Part shown: one piece after another, positions 15,969 to 26,052 of the stretch | How positions within the stretch are numbered: position 1 is the stretch's first letter | Layout of the letters: each line of letters starts with the position of its first letter | Origin: Paenibacillus mendelii | GTDB lineage: Bacteria; Bacillota; Bacilli; Paenibacillales; Paenibacillaceae | Reading direction: 5' to 3' | NCBI RefSeq assembly: GCF_024498075.1 | Contig: NZ_JANHOF010000004.1 | Coordinates: 310,001-374,000 of the forward strand | DNA length: 64,000 nt | Notes under the pieces: generated by a model | What the model saw: the letters and a program-made list of their open reading frames with translations, nothing else | Told to the model about the DNA's origin: nothing | The model's database searches: none | Program-made: the position numbers and the translations under genes

Positions 15969-18623
15969 CTAATTTACAAACTCACCTTCGGCAGAAGTTG
16001 AATTATCCACCGACTTGGGCAGCGTTTCTTGACCCGGCACGTTCTGTACCTCCAGATTGCCGCCGGTTCCCGAGTTATTCGCCGGCGGAGTCCCTTCATT
16101 CGATCCGTTTCCATTGTCGATCGGACCGGTCGTCGCGCCATCGCCCCCCGCTCCGTTACCGCTGCCGTTGCCGCTGCCGTTGCCGTTGCCGTTGCTGTTG
16201 CCATTGCCTCCATTCTGATTCCCGCCATCAGGAGGTGTCGACCCGCCATTGTTCGGATTCCCGCTGCCATTCCCCGGTTGATTCGTGCCAGGATCCCCGC
16301 CTTCGATCGGCGGCTCGCCGCCGTCTGGTGGCGGTGTTTCTTCACCTGGTTCTGATGGCAATTCAGGCAATGTTAGCTCTTCCGCCGGAATCTCAACCGA
16401 TAATTTATCGGAAGGAGCGCTCTCCACTTCATTGTTAGGGTCATAGGCCGTAACGTAATACTGATAAGTCATACCCGGCTGAACACTCATATCATCCGTT
16501 CCCGCTGCATCCAGTGCATCCATAAGTCTGGTCGCTTCCGGCTCGGAAGCTTCTTTCCGGTACACTCTATAAGTGATTCCTTCTCCTTCAACGGGGGCCC
16601 AAGTCAGATTCACCATCTTCGTCTCTGTATTGTATACAGCGTTCAATCCGGTTACCTTGCCAACTGTTTTTTTATCTTCTTCCGCATCCTTTTGTTTCGT
16701 GAAGTTCGTTACAGGCATGCCTTTCATAGAAGCCTTCATCACTTTAGCGAAGAGCTTTGCGGATTGGGAGCTGCTTTTCTTGAGCAGATGCTCCTTGTCC
16801 GTCTTATCGTAGCCCATCCAGACAATCCCTGTCCATTCCGGCGTGTAGCCCGCGAACCAAGCATCCCGGTTGTAGCTGGATTTATAGTTTGGAATGCCGT
16901 GCTGCGTCGTACCCGTCTTGCCGGCAACAGGGCGGTCGATTCGCGCGCCCGTACCCGTACCGCCCTTCTCGAGAACGGTTTGCAGCAGCTCGGTCATATA
17001 ACCGGCTATCTTCGGCTCCATAAGCTTATTAGGCGATGGTGCACTATACTCGTACACGGTTTCCTCATTCTTGCCAACGACCTTCAATAATGCATGTGGA
17101 TCGACTTCTACGCCGTTATTGGCAAATGCACTGTAGGCCTTCGCCATCTGGAGCGGCGTCACACCCGTGGTAAGCCCGCCCAATGCTATTGCGAGATTCC
17201 GGTCGTTCTTCTCATCCAGCTCGAAGCCGAGCTTCTCGGCAAAGTTTAACCCGGTCTTAACGCCGATTTCGTTCAGCAGCCAGACGGCCGAAGCATTACG
17301 CGATTCTTTAATCGATTGGGTCATGGGGATCGATCCGATATACTTCACCCTGTTCGAATCGCTCGGACAATAATTCCCATAGCAGCGCTTCTCATCCATA
17401 ACATTCGACCAAGGGAACCAGTCGCCCGTATCGAGAGCAGGTCCATAGGCCGTAATCGGTTTAAAGCTCGATCCAGGCTGCCTTGGCACCAGAACGCGGT
17501 TAAGCCCCTTATTCACATAGTCCCGGCCGCCAACGAGACCTTGGATATTCCCGTTACGGTGATCGACGATGATCATTGCGCCCTGCACCTTCTGCTCGTC
17601 GACGCTTTTCTCGAAGTTATCGTTATCTTCGAATTCCTTCTCCATGACGGACTGGGCTTGCCTGTTCAGCGTCGTGTAGATCTTGTAGCCTCCAAGGCGA
17701 AGCTGTTCCTCGGTCAAGCCTGTCCGTTGTTCCGCTTCATCTACAACGAAATCGACGAATGCCAAATACTTCTGCTCTTCCACTGTGGTGGTCTTGTTCG
17801 CAGGCGGTTCATACTTTTCCGCTGCTGCTTTGGCTTGGTCCATCTCCTCCTGCGTAATATAACCCTGGTCCTTCATCAAGAGAAGGACGACGGCCATCCG
17901 TTCCTTCGATTTCTCCGGATTGCTGATCGGGTTGTATTTGTTCGGAGACTTCGGCGTTCCGGCTAGAGTTGCAATCTGCCACAGTTCCAGCTTATCGAGC
18001 GGTCTATCAAAATAGTAATTCGCCGCGGCTTTAACCCCATACGCGCCTTTGCCAAAGTAAATCCGGTTCAAATACATCGTAATAATTTCATCTTTGGTAT
18101 ATTTGTTCTCGAGCGCAACGGCAATGGAGGCCTCCGTCGCTTTCCTGAAGAACGTCTTATCGTGTGACAAGAACAGATTTTTGGCTAACTGCTGCGTAAT
18201 CGTACTTCCGCCTTCCACGGCGCTGCGTGCGATGATGTCCTTAACAAGTGCCCGGCCGATCGACCAGAGATCGATCCCGGAGTGCTCCTCGAACCGGCGG
18301 TCCTCCGTTGCGATGAAAGCATCCCTCATCAGCACGGGGATTTCATTGAATTCGACGATCTCGCGGTTGATGCGAGCCAGCTTAGTAACTTCCTTGCCAT
18401 CAGCGTCATAGATGGTCGAAGCTTCTTCCATGACGAATTTATCTTGATTTTCCGTTAAAATGCGCTCTCCATTCAGGATAATGAGCAAATACCCGATGAT
18501 GCCGCATACAACGGCAAAGGCTGCCGTGAAAAACAGCCAGACCATAAATTTCTTTCCGTTCATTTTTTTCTTCTTGCCTTTTCCTGCGGGTTTCTTCTTG
18601 GTGGTACGCGGTCCATCAGCCAT
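15969..18623 (-). CDS. Class A penicillin-binding protein (PBP1A-like, transglycosylase/transpeptidase)
   Basis: An 884-residue bifunctional peptidoglycan synthase. A basic cytoplasmic tail and membrane helix (about 27-50) precede the glycosyltransferase domain (catalytic Glu in ATEDRRFEEHSGID at 106-118; GGSTITQQLAKNLF; YLNRIYFG). The transpeptidase domain has SSFK at 385-388, SRN at 441-443 and KTGT at 569-572. A fibronectin type III-like module follows (about 660-750), and then a long Gly/Asn/Pro-rich tail (about 755-865). The tail is probably an unstructured wall-spanning extension. Start ATG 18623 with AGGGGAG upstream. Close to Bacillus PonA in layout. Confidence 0.95.
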   Translation of the reverse strand: MADGPRTTKKKPAGKGKKKKMNGKKFMVWLFFTAAFAVVCGIIGYLLIILNGERILTENQDKFVMEEASTIYDADGKEVTKLARINREIVEFNEIPVLMRDAFIATEDRRFEEHSGIDLWSIGRALVKDIIARSAVEGGSTITQQLAKNLFLSHDKTFFRKATEASIAVALENKYTKDEIITMYLNRIYFGKGAYGVKAAANYYFDRPLDKLELWQIATLAGTPKSPNKYNPISNPEKSKERMAVVLLLMKDQGYITQEEMDQAKAAAEKYEPPANKTTTVEEQKYLAFVDFVVDEAEQRTGLTEEQLRLGGYKIYTTLNRQAQSVMEKEFEDNDNFEKSVDEQKVQGAMIIVDHRNGNIQGLVGGRDYVNKGLNRVLVPRQPGSSFKPITAYGPALDTGDWFPWSNVMDEKRCYGNYCPSDSNRVKYIGSIPMTQSIKESRNASAVWLLNEIGVKTGLNFAEKLGFELDEKNDRNLAIALGGLTTGVTPLQMAKAYSAFANNGVEVDPHALLKVVGKNEETVYEYSAPSPNKLMEPKIAGYMTELLQTVLEKGGTGTGARIDRPVAGKTGTTQHGIPNYKSSYNRDAWFAGYTPEWTGIVWMGYDKTDKEHLLKKSSSQSAKLFAKVMKASMKGMPVTNFTKQKDAEEDKKTVGKVTGLNAVYNTETKMVNLTWAPVEGEGITYRVYRKEASEPEATRLMDALDAAGTDDMSVQPGMTYQYYVTAYDPNNEVESAPSDKLSVEIPAEELTLPELPSEPGEETPPPDGGEPPIEGGDPGTNQPGNGSGNPNNGGSTPPDGGNQNGGNGNSNGNGNGSGNGSGNGAGGDGATTGPIDNGNGSNEGTPPANNSGTGGNLEVQNVPGQETLPKSVDNSTSAEGEFVN

Positions 18624-18726
18624 AGCCGACTCCCCTCCTGCGTTGACGAGATAACCTCTCGTCTCTATTTATACCCTATTCGTACACAGGGCAACGGTCC
18701 TCTGAAACGAAAAGTGTCTCAGAACG

Positions 18727-18756
18727 AAAAGAACAACCCTGCACGTGGGCGGGTTG
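18727..18756 (-). terminator. Probable hfq terminator
   Basis: Stem CAACCC/GGGTTG (18734-18739 with 18751-18756), with the sequence TTCTTTT following on the minus strand. Confidence 0.5.
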
Positions 18757-18824
18757 CTCTGTCGTGCCGCTATCCAATTAAACGTAACACGAAGTAAAAA
18801 AGTTTCAAACGACGGATTAACGCG

Positions 18825-19067
18825 TTACGATTGGGTGTTTGGTTCCTGCTGCATGAGCGAGACGTTGCGCTGTGGGGTGAACGTCGAAATGGCATGCTTG
18901 TACACCATTTGTTGGCGCCCTTCACTGTCGATAACGATCGTAAAATTGTCGAATGCTTTAATGACGCCTCGGATTTGAAAGCCGTTGGTGAGATAGACTG
19001 TAACCGGGACGCTGTCTTTGCGTAATTGGTTCAGAAACGTATCCTGAATGTTGATCGATTTGTTCAT
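18825..19067 (-). CDS. hfq: RNA chaperone Hfq
   Basis: An 80-residue Sm-like protein that forms a hexameric ring binding small RNAs and mRNAs. Sm1 and Sm2 motifs are clear: [27 protein letters not shown], and the YKHAIST motif near residues 57-63. The start ATG overlaps the miaA stop codon (ATGA), so hfq is the last gene of the mutS-mutL-methyltransferase-miaA-hfq chain. miaA-hfq adjacency is widespread in bacteria. Confidence 0.97.
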   Translation of the reverse strand: MNKSINIQDTFLNQLRKDSVPVTVYLTNGFQIRGVIKAFDNFTIVIDSEGRQQMVYKHAISTFTPQRNVSLMQQEPNTQS

Positions 19068-20071
19068 TGGCCGTTACCCCCATCGTAAAAAGATTGGTTA
19101 GAAGTATATTCAAGATCGTGACTAAACTTTCCTGCTATTATAGCATGAATTGCCTTTAAATTCTCATGAAAATTTTCAAATACATCGATCCAAGTGATAT
19201 CTTTCATGTGCCGGAACCAGGAGAGCTGACGTTTGGCATAGCGCCTCGTATCGCGTTTAAGCAGCTCTACTGCTGCATCGAGCGTACACTCCCCTTGCAG
19301 GAATGGAATGATTTCTTTATAGCCGAGACCTTGCATGGCAACGGCTCCAGCGGATACCCCCCGATCGAGCAAACCTTGAACTTCGGCAACGAGTCCAGCG
19401 TCCAGCATGGCGTCTACCCGCTGATTAATCCGCTCGTACAGCAGTTTGCGATCCGTCATCAGCCCAACGATACAAAGTTCGTAAGGGGATGTTTTTTTCT
19501 GTCCTTCCAGCTGCTGAGCCAGCGTCATGCCGGTTAAGTGGTAGATCTCCAGCGCACGAATAACGCGTCGCTGATCGTTCATGTGAAGGCGGTCAGCTGA
19601 GACCGGATCGATCTCCCGCAGCTTGTCATGCAGGGCTTGCGCGCCATACTGATCGGCGAATCGCTGCTGTTCTTCCCGATAGGCGTCGTCGGAGCCGCCA
19701 TCGGCAAAGCCGTAGCCATAGGCTACCGATTCGACATACAGCCCCGTCCCGCCTACGATGAAAGGCAGCTTCCCTCTCTTTGTGATGTCAGCGATCAGAG
19801 TCCTGCAGCGCTCCTGGAAATCCGCTACGGAGAACGGATCCTCAGGATCGCAGATGTCAATAAGATGATGCGGAATACCTTCGCGTTCTTCCGGCTTGAT
19901 CTTTGCCGTACCGATATCCATACCCCGATAAACCTGCATCGAATCACCCGATATAATTTCGGCATTCCACGCCTTCGCGATGTCCAGGCTGATCCGGGTT
20001 TTGCCGACGGCCGTTGGTCCGATAAGCACGAGCAATTTCGGTTTGGCCTGCTGCTGAGTTTCGTTGCTCAT
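19064..20071 (-). CDS. miaA: tRNA dimethylallyltransferase MiaA
   Basis: A 335-residue enzyme that adds a dimethylallyl group to the N6 of A37 in tRNAs reading UNN codons. The P-loop is GPTAVGKT, then [17 protein letters not shown] and the [11 protein letters not shown] segment, the GTGLYVES motif, and MQGLGYKEI. Its start overlaps the upstream methyltransferase stop by 4 nt, and its own stop overlaps hfq. Length is ordinary for the family. Confidence 0.97.
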   Translation of the reverse strand: MSNETQQQAKPKLLVLIGPTAVGKTRISLDIAKAWNAEIISGDSMQVYRGMDIGTAKIKPEEREGIPHHLIDICDPEDPFSVADFQERCRTLIADITKRGKLPFIVGGTGLYVESVAYGYGFADGGSDDAYREEQQRFADQYGAQALHDKLREIDPVSADRLHMNDQRRVIRALEIYHLTGMTLAQQLEGQKKTSPYELCIVGLMTDRKLLYERINQRVDAMLDAGLVAEVQGLLDRGVSAGAVAMQGLGYKEIIPFLQGECTLDAAVELLKRDTRRYAKRQLSWFRHMKDITWIDVFENFHENLKAIHAIIAGKFSHDLEYTSNQSFYDGGNGQ

Positions 20072-20838
20072 GTTAGCGTAATCACTCCATAGGCTATTTT
20101 ATTGACATGACGGCGTTCGAAGCCAAGCCGCCCGAATTCGCCGCTGTCCCGGTGCTCCTTAAGAACAACTGATTTGCGCGCGATGCGGACGGCATGCGCA
20201 ATCGACTCCGCATCAAGCGCCTCTTTGTTGGCCAGTCCACGCAGCGGCTGCAGCGCGGCAGAGTCGTGTATCGGCTGTCGGAACATAGGATCGAAGTAAA
20301 CGATATCGACACTCTTGTCCGGCTGCTCTTGAAGCCATTGTTTATGGCCCATACACTTCATTTCGATGCGTCTTAGCGCATCGTTAACATCCTCGTGATC
20401 GGTTACATAGGTTTGCAGTCCTTCGCGAACCACCGTACAGAGTATAGGCTCGCTCTCGAGTGCAGTGACATGGCCAGCCGGTCCGGCCGCATAGGAGAAG
20501 ACGATCGCATCCGAGCCAAGCCCCGCTGTGCAGTCGATTATTCGGTCGCCGGGCACGCAGCCGGACAAGTCGATTAACGGGTCCCGCTCGCCTTTGCGCA
20601 GTCTTTTGACGCGAACATAGGCCATGCTCGGGTGAAAATATAGCGGTTCCTCCGAATCGTTGTAGTAGCGCAACCCACGTTCATCGACAACGAGCAGGCA
20701 ATTATCGTTGTAGCGCCGCTTCAACCCATTCAACGACTCCTGCCTGCGTTCCACCAGCCGGCCTCCCAGCTCAGCGGTCAGCTGCCTCGCATGCATGTAG
20801 AGAGAGACAGAGGGCTTCTGAGCTGTCGTAACGATCAT
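20068..20838 (-). CDS. Class I SAM-dependent methyltransferase, RsmJ-like (DUF548)
   Basis: A 256-residue protein with the SAM-binding loop IIDCTAGLGSDAIVFS and, further on, IVYFDPMFRQP, the motif that replaces NPPY/DPPY in the RsmJ (16S rRNA m2G1516 methyltransferase) family. The N-terminal part is longer than in proteobacterial RsmJ, so the rRNA target is inferred. It sits between mutL and miaA with ATGA overlaps on both sides, so the three are translated in a coupled way. A mutL-miaA gap gene of this type is common in Bacillales. Confidence 0.8.
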   Translation of the reverse strand: MIVTTAQKPSVSLYMHARQLTAELGGRLVERRQESLNGLKRRYNDNCLLVVDERGLRYYNDSEEPLYFHPSMAYVRVKRLRKGERDPLIDLSGCVPGDRIIDCTAGLGSDAIVFSYAAGPAGHVTALESEPILCTVVREGLQTYVTDHEDVNDALRRIEMKCMGHKQWLQEQPDKSVDIVYFDPMFRQPIHDSAALQPLRGLANKEALDAESIAHAVRIARKSVVLKEHRDSGEFGRLGFERRHVNKIAYGVITLT

Positions 20839-22925
20839 GACATCACCCGCTTGAACATTTTCTCCAGCTGATAGGTGGTCATCGTTACAACAATCGGTCT
20901 GCCGTGCGGACAGGTATACGGCTGTTTACAAGCCGCCAGTCTACGGAGGAGTCCCTCGCCTTCCTCTCGCGTCATCCGGTCGTTTGCTTTAATCGAGGCT
21001 TTGCACGCGCACATGATCGCCGATTTCTCTCGCACCTTGCCGATGTCAACCGCCCCCTTTTCACCCAGCAGCCATTCTGTCATCTCTTCGATGACAGCCT
21101 GCTCGTCGCCGCTCGGCAGCCATTCGGGGTAGGCGCGTACGAGGAACGTATTGGCTCCGAAGGGCTCCAGCTCCACACCGGCATCCTGCAGCAGGGGAAG
21201 ACGATTACGGAGGGCAGCCGCTTCGGTCGCCGTAAATTCAAGCGTAAGCGGGACGAGCAGCTGCTGGCTGGCTTGTACAGGACGCCCGAATTTCTCCAGA
21301 AAATACTCATAATTGATTCGTTCATGGGCTGCATGCTGGTCGATCAGAAATAACCCCTCTTCGTTCTGAGCGACGATATAGGTTCCGTGCAGCTGTCCAA
21401 TCCAGTAAAGCTCTGGAAACGTCGGCGTCGGGGCCTCATAATCCCCATTGACATCAGGAGGACGATTACTGTCGGATGTAGTCCTATCACGAACTGTATC
21501 CGGTGATGAAGACGGATCGCCGTTTGCTGAAGCGGTGATAGCGGCATTTGACTCCGTGGTGGCATTCTCAGTGTATGACGGATCCTCTTGACGATGCTGC
21601 GAAGCCGCAGGATCTGCCACGAAGGCTGCCCCCGCCGCTGTTTCCCTCACAGCTTGGGGATCCGCAGTAAAATTCGGAGGCGCATACAGCCGCTCGGTTG
21701 CGTCCTTCGGTACGGCTGGCCGGCTAGCTTGCCACGGCTGCTGTATACCGCCAGCCATTCCACCGTTTGTCGATCCTCTGACATCTGAATAAGGACGCTT
21801 CATTTCATTGCGGTCTTCTCTACTTGACGAGGGAGCTGCTTCCGGTGAGGACGAAGGTTCCGGCCGATGGAACGAAATCTGATCCTGTACGAACAACGGC
21901 TTAGAGCGTTCGGCGGGAGCCGGGCCGGGAATATGCCGCTGTCGACCAAGAACGTTCCCGATGCATTCTTCGATGAACTGGCGCAGCTCCGGTTCCTTGC
22001 TGAAGCGAACCTCCATTTTGGATGGATGAACATTGACGTCCAGCAGCGAGGGATGCATGCCAAACTCGAGCACGGCAAGCGGAAACCGGTTGATCGGAAG
22101 CAGCGTATGATACGCCTGCATGATCGCTTGATTAATGATAAAGCTGCGTATGTAGCGGCCATTGACGACAACCGTGATTCCATTCCGGTTAGCCCGTGTC
22201 AGCTCAGGCTTGGAGATATAACCGCGTAAATCATAATCAGGATGCTCGCCTTCTACAGGAAGCATGGCCTTGGCTGCACTCGTTCCGTATACGGCAGCGA
22301 ATGTCTGCAGCCGTTCCCCGCTGCCAAGCGTCCGGAGCAGCAGACCTCCATTATGTTTAAGCGTAAAGGCAATGCCCGGATGTGCCAGCGCCAAACGATT
22401 AACAAAGTCGGCAATATGACCGATCTCCGTTTGGATCGATTTCATGTATTTAAGCCGGGCCGGCGTATTATAGAACAGATCGCGCACTGCAATATCCGTT
22501 CCCTGCGGCGTGTTGGCGTCTTCATACACGGTGATCTTGCCGCCCTCGATCACAAGACGCTTGCCAAGCCCAGTCGTCTCGGGTGAAGAGAGGCATTCCA
22601 CCTTCGCAACGGCCGCGATACTGGGCAGCGCTTCACCGCGGAATCCGAGACTCGCGATGCGAAACAAATCCTTGCCTGTTTTTAGTTTACTGGTCGCGTG
22701 GCGGAAGAAAGCCATCTTCATATCGTCATCCTCGATACCCGAACCGTTATCAACGACTCGAATGAGCGTAAGTCCGCCCTCCTCGATCGTGATGTCGATC
22801 GTCGATCCGCCCGCATCAACCGCATTCTCGACAAGCTCCTTGACGACCGAAGAAGGACGCTCGACTACCTCGCCGGCTGCTATCTGGTTAGCAAGCTGTT
22901 CGTCCAAGACTGTTATTTTACCCAT
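20835..22925 (-). CDS. mutL: DNA mismatch repair protein MutL (with endonuclease motif)
   Basis: A 696-residue mismatch-repair protein. The N-terminal GHKL ATPase shows NQIAAGEVVERPSSVVKEL, VDNGSGIEDDD and GFRGEALPSI. The linker (about residues 345-500) is Ser/Pro/Ala-rich and low in complexity. The C-terminal domain carries the endonuclease metal motif DQHAAHERINYE, followed by ACKASIKA and CPHGRP, so this MutL should nick DNA, as in bacteria lacking MutH. The start is ATG 22925 with GGGAGG 8 nt upstream. It follows mutS by 31 bp, and its stop overlaps the methyltransferase gene. Confidence 0.96.
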   Translation of the reverse strand: MGKITVLDEQLANQIAAGEVVERPSSVVKELVENAVDAGGSTIDITIEEGGLTLIRVVDNGSGIEDDDMKMAFFRHATSKLKTGKDLFRIASLGFRGEALPSIAAVAKVECLSSPETTGLGKRLVIEGGKITVYEDANTPQGTDIAVRDLFYNTPARLKYMKSIQTEIGHIADFVNRLALAHPGIAFTLKHNGGLLLRTLGSGERLQTFAAVYGTSAAKAMLPVEGEHPDYDLRGYISKPELTRANRNGITVVVNGRYIRSFIINQAIMQAYHTLLPINRFPLAVLEFGMHPSLLDVNVHPSKMEVRFSKEPELRQFIEECIGNVLGRQRHIPGPAPAERSKPLFVQDQISFHRPEPSSSPEAAPSSSREDRNEMKRPYSDVRGSTNGGMAGGIQQPWQASRPAVPKDATERLYAPPNFTADPQAVRETAAGAAFVADPAASQHRQEDPSYTENATTESNAAITASANGDPSSSPDTVRDRTTSDSNRPPDVNGDYEAPTPTFPELYWIGQLHGTYIVAQNEEGLFLIDQHAAHERINYEYFLEKFGRPVQASQQLLVPLTLEFTATEAAALRNRLPLLQDAGVELEPFGANTFLVRAYPEWLPSGDEQAVIEEMTEWLLGEKGAVDIGKVREKSAIMCACKASIKANDRMTREEGEGLLRRLAACKQPYTCPHGRPIVVTMTTYQLEKMFKRVMS

Positions 22926-22956
22926 TAACGCGTCCTCCCTGACCAAGAATTCAATA

Positions 22957-25746
22957 TCATTTGTCGTCCTGCAGTTTAAGCTTCATATCATTGAGCCATT
23001 GCATGGCCTGCATTGGCGTGAGGTTAAATAAATCAAGACGCTTGAGCTGATCAGCAAGCATCTCTGCTTTCGGACTCGCTTTGCGCGGCTTGGCCGGCTC
23101 AGGGCGGGTCTCCTCGAAGATCGACAGCTGCACGACTTCCTTCTTCTCCTCCGGAGCAGAGGAAGTGACCTCAGCCTCGAAGGATTCATAGGCTACCGCT
23201 GTTTCACGAGCCATATCGCTAAGCTCGTTCGTTCGCGTGGCTGCGGCATTCCCCGGAAGCCGTATTCCGTTCGATTTCGCGAGACTCCCGGCAGCAGAAG
23301 CGGCATCAGCTTTGTTCCCGATCACAGAAATTTCGCCAGCAGGCGCCTGTCTTGCTGCAGGCTGCTCCAACGATTCAAGCAGGGTGTATGCCCGCTTAAT
23401 AATACCCTGAGGCAATCCCGCCAGCTGCGCGCAATAGATGCCATAGCTGCTCCCGGCTGCCCCGGGTACGAGTTTGCGCAGGAAGGTGACATTGTCGCCC
23501 GTCTCCTGCACAGCCATGCAGGCGTTAGCCAGTGACGGGAGAGTCTCTTCCAGATGCGCCAGCTCGTGAAAATGCGTCGAGACGAGCGCTTTGCAGCCAA
23601 CCTCGTGATGCACGAACTCGATAACCGCCTGCGCAATGGCCATCCCTTCAGCGGTAGAAGTGCCGCGCCCCAGCTCGTCAATGATCACCAGACTCTGGCT
23701 CGTTGCTTTCTCCGTCATCGTCTGGATGTCCTTCATCTCAACCATAAAGGTGCTCTGTCCGCCAATCAAGTCGTCGGCAGCGCCAATACGGGTAAAGATG
23801 CGGTCGATCAGCGGCACAACGGCCTTCTTCGCCGGTACGAAGCACCCGATCTGGGCAAGAATGCAGATTAAAGCTACCTGCCTCATATAGGTGCTCTTGC
23901 CAGCCATGTTCGGTCCGGTAATAAGCAGCATGGAACATTCTTCTTGCGTTAACGAGGTGTTGTTCGCAATGAAAGGCGCACCTTCCAGAACGGCTTCAAC
24001 GACAGGATGCCGACCCTCATCCACGACGAAGTTATAGGAATCCGTTACTTCTGGCCTCACGAATCGCTGCTCTGCGCTGACTGTGCCAAACGATTGATAA
24101 ACATCAAGCGTGGCCACGGTCTCCGCGAGCTTCTGCAGGCGGTGAAGATGCGCGGACAGATGCTCCCTTAGCTCGACGAAACGCGCATATTCCAGATCGA
24201 CCATTTTCTCTTCTGCTTCGAGAATGAGCCTTTCCTTCTCCTTAAGCTCGGGGGTTACATAGCGCTCTGCATTCGCCAACGTCTGCTTGCGCTCGTAGCG
24301 GCCTTCCGGAAGCATATGTAAATTCGCTTTGGACACTTCCAAGTAATAGCCGAACACTTTGTTGTATCCGATTTTCAACGACTTTATCCCTGTCGCTTCG
24401 CGTTCCTGACGCTCAAGATCTGCCAGCCATTTCTTGCCACTAACGCTGGCTTCGCGCAGCTGATCCAAATACTCGTCATAGCCCGGTTTGATCAGACCGC
24501 CGTCGCGCACAGACACAGGCGGATCGTCTACGATGACCGTTTCAATCATATGGGCCAGGTCGGCGCAGTCGTCTACCCCTGCGACTAGCTCGCGCAGCGT
24601 GCTGGATTTCGAGCCCTCACAAAGCGCAGCCAGTGCCGGAACATGCTGGAGTGATGTCTTCAATGCGTTCATATCTCTGCCGTTCGCGCTTCCGAACGCC
24701 ACGCGTCCCACCAATCGCTCCAGATCGTAGATCTCACCAAGCTCGCTTCTCAGCTCATCGCGGAAGATTAAATCCCGGTACAGCTTGTCCACGGCCTCTA
24801 GCCGTTCATCGATCGGCGACTTGGACAGCAGCGGCTTATCAATCCAACGCCGCAGCTGACGAGCGCCCATCGAGGTTTTTGTCCGATCGAGAAGCCATAA
24901 GAGCGAGCCTTTCTTGCTGCGGTCGCGCACCGTTTCAGTCAGCTCCAGATTGCGCCGCGTGAAAGGATCCAGAATCATATATTGATTGGGCTCATACACG
25001 CGGATCCGCCGTACGTGGCTAAGCGAGCGCTTCTGGGTTTCGTCCAGGTAACCAGTCAGGAGGCTTACCGCCCGTTCGCGTATCAGTGAGAGCGGCTTAA
25101 GCTCCGCTTCCTCGAATTGCAGAGCCAACCGGCCGGCATCCATAGGTTCGCGAGTTGTGAACAACACGGGACGATTCCAACCGGCAGCCAGCGGCTTCAA
25201 CAGCTCCAGCACCTCTTCGTCGCCGACGATCTCGGCAGGATGATAGACGTTAACCTCGTCGGACAGCACGTCAATTGACCGTGCGAACGAAGTGACATAA
25301 AGCTCGCCCGTCGTCAAATCACAAGCCGCAAGACCGAACGACTCGTTACCGCTTGCGACTGCAACGATAAAATTGTTGGCCTTGTCCGACACGGCTTTTG
25401 TCTCCATCACGGTGCCAGGCGTGACTACGCGAATGATTTCGCGGCGGACGACGCCTTTGGCTGCCGCTGGATCCTCTACCTGCTCGCAGATCGCAACTTT
25501 ATAGCCTTTCTCGATCAAACGGGCAATATATCCTTCTGCCGCATGATAAGGAAGACCGCACATCGGAATACGGGATTCTCCGCCACCTTCGCGGCCTGTC
25601 AATGTAATTTCAAGCTCACGCGACGCCAATATCGCATCGTCGAAGAACATTTCATAAAAATCGCCCAATCGAAAGAACAGGAATGCGTCCTTTGCTTCCT
25701 CCTTGATGGCCAGATACTGCTGTATCATCGGGGTATATGCTGCCAT
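22957..25746 (-). CDS. mutS: DNA mismatch recognition ATPase MutS
   Basis: A 929-residue MutS1. The mismatch-binding domain I holds the conserved Phe-x-Glu in FFRLGDFYEMFFDDA. The ATPase domain has Walker A TGPNMAGKSTYMRQ, Walker B LVIIDELGRGTS and STHFHEL. It is about 70 residues longer than the Bacillus protein because of an extended Ala/Ser/Glu-rich linker (about 795-890). That linker contains QLSIFEE, a match to the beta-clamp-binding motif. The C-terminal helical tail (MLADQLKRLDLFNLTPMQAM) mediates tetramer formation in the family. ATG 25746 follows GGAGGGG. Confidence 0.97.
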   Translation of the reverse strand: MAAYTPMIQQYLAIKEEAKDAFLFFRLGDFYEMFFDDAILASRELEITLTGREGGGESRIPMCGLPYHAAEGYIARLIEKGYKVAICEQVEDPAAAKGVVRREIIRVVTPGTVMETKAVSDKANNFIVAVASGNESFGLAACDLTTGELYVTSFARSIDVLSDEVNVYHPAEIVGDEEVLELLKPLAAGWNRPVLFTTREPMDAGRLALQFEEAELKPLSLIRERAVSLLTGYLDETQKRSLSHVRRIRVYEPNQYMILDPFTRRNLELTETVRDRSKKGSLLWLLDRTKTSMGARQLRRWIDKPLLSKSPIDERLEAVDKLYRDLIFRDELRSELGEIYDLERLVGRVAFGSANGRDMNALKTSLQHVPALAALCEGSKSSTLRELVAGVDDCADLAHMIETVIVDDPPVSVRDGGLIKPGYDEYLDQLREASVSGKKWLADLERQEREATGIKSLKIGYNKVFGYYLEVSKANLHMLPEGRYERKQTLANAERYVTPELKEKERLILEAEEKMVDLEYARFVELREHLSAHLHRLQKLAETVATLDVYQSFGTVSAEQRFVRPEVTDSYNFVVDEGRHPVVEAVLEGAPFIANNTSLTQEECSMLLITGPNMAGKSTYMRQVALICILAQIGCFVPAKKAVVPLIDRIFTRIGAADDLIGGQSTFMVEMKDIQTMTEKATSQSLVIIDELGRGTSTAEGMAIAQAVIEFVHHEVGCKALVSTHFHELAHLEETLPSLANACMAVQETGDNVTFLRKLVPGAAGSSYGIYCAQLAGLPQGIIKRAYTLLESLEQPAARQAPAGEISVIGNKADAASAAGSLAKSNGIRLPGNAAATRTNELSDMARETAVAYESFEAEVTSSAPEEKKEVVQLSIFEETRPEPAKPRKASPKAEMLADQLKRLDLFNLTPMQAMQWLNDMKLKLQDDK

Positions 25747-25799
25747 GTCGCCCCTCCTGCTTCATATTAACGTACGATAACCTTCTAAACACCAGAATA

Positions 25800-26052
25800 T
25801 CATTATAACAGAAAACGCTGGCGAGTTGCAGGAACGAAAGAGCCCCTTTCTGGAAAAGAAGCATCGGTCTATCGGGATAAAAGGGGCTGGCTTCAGTAAG
25901 ATTGAGATATGCTCGTTTCGTTGGTTTCGTTGGTTTCGAGTGGTCGTGCAATGGATGGATGGATGGATGGGGGATTTCAGTCGGAGTGTTTATGTTAGAG
26001 GTGTGCATCGTGTCTAAGGGCACGGGAAGAACATGAATTTCCGATTCGAGCG
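25800..26052. other. Non-coding stretch upstream of mutS
   Basis: Contains short simple repeats (three copies of a TTGGTTTCG-type unit near 25917-25940; a GGAT/GATG run near 25952-25972) and a possible long-loop hairpin (AGCCCCTTT at about 25841 with AAAGGGGCT at about 25880). No convincing gene; an open frame here overlaps the mutS start and has no family features. Confidence 0.4.

Noticed and set aside
15776..16438. 220-codon plus-strand open frame, Arg/Cys-rich
   Set aside because: Shadow of the low-complexity tail of the class A PBP and the cyclophilin gene start.
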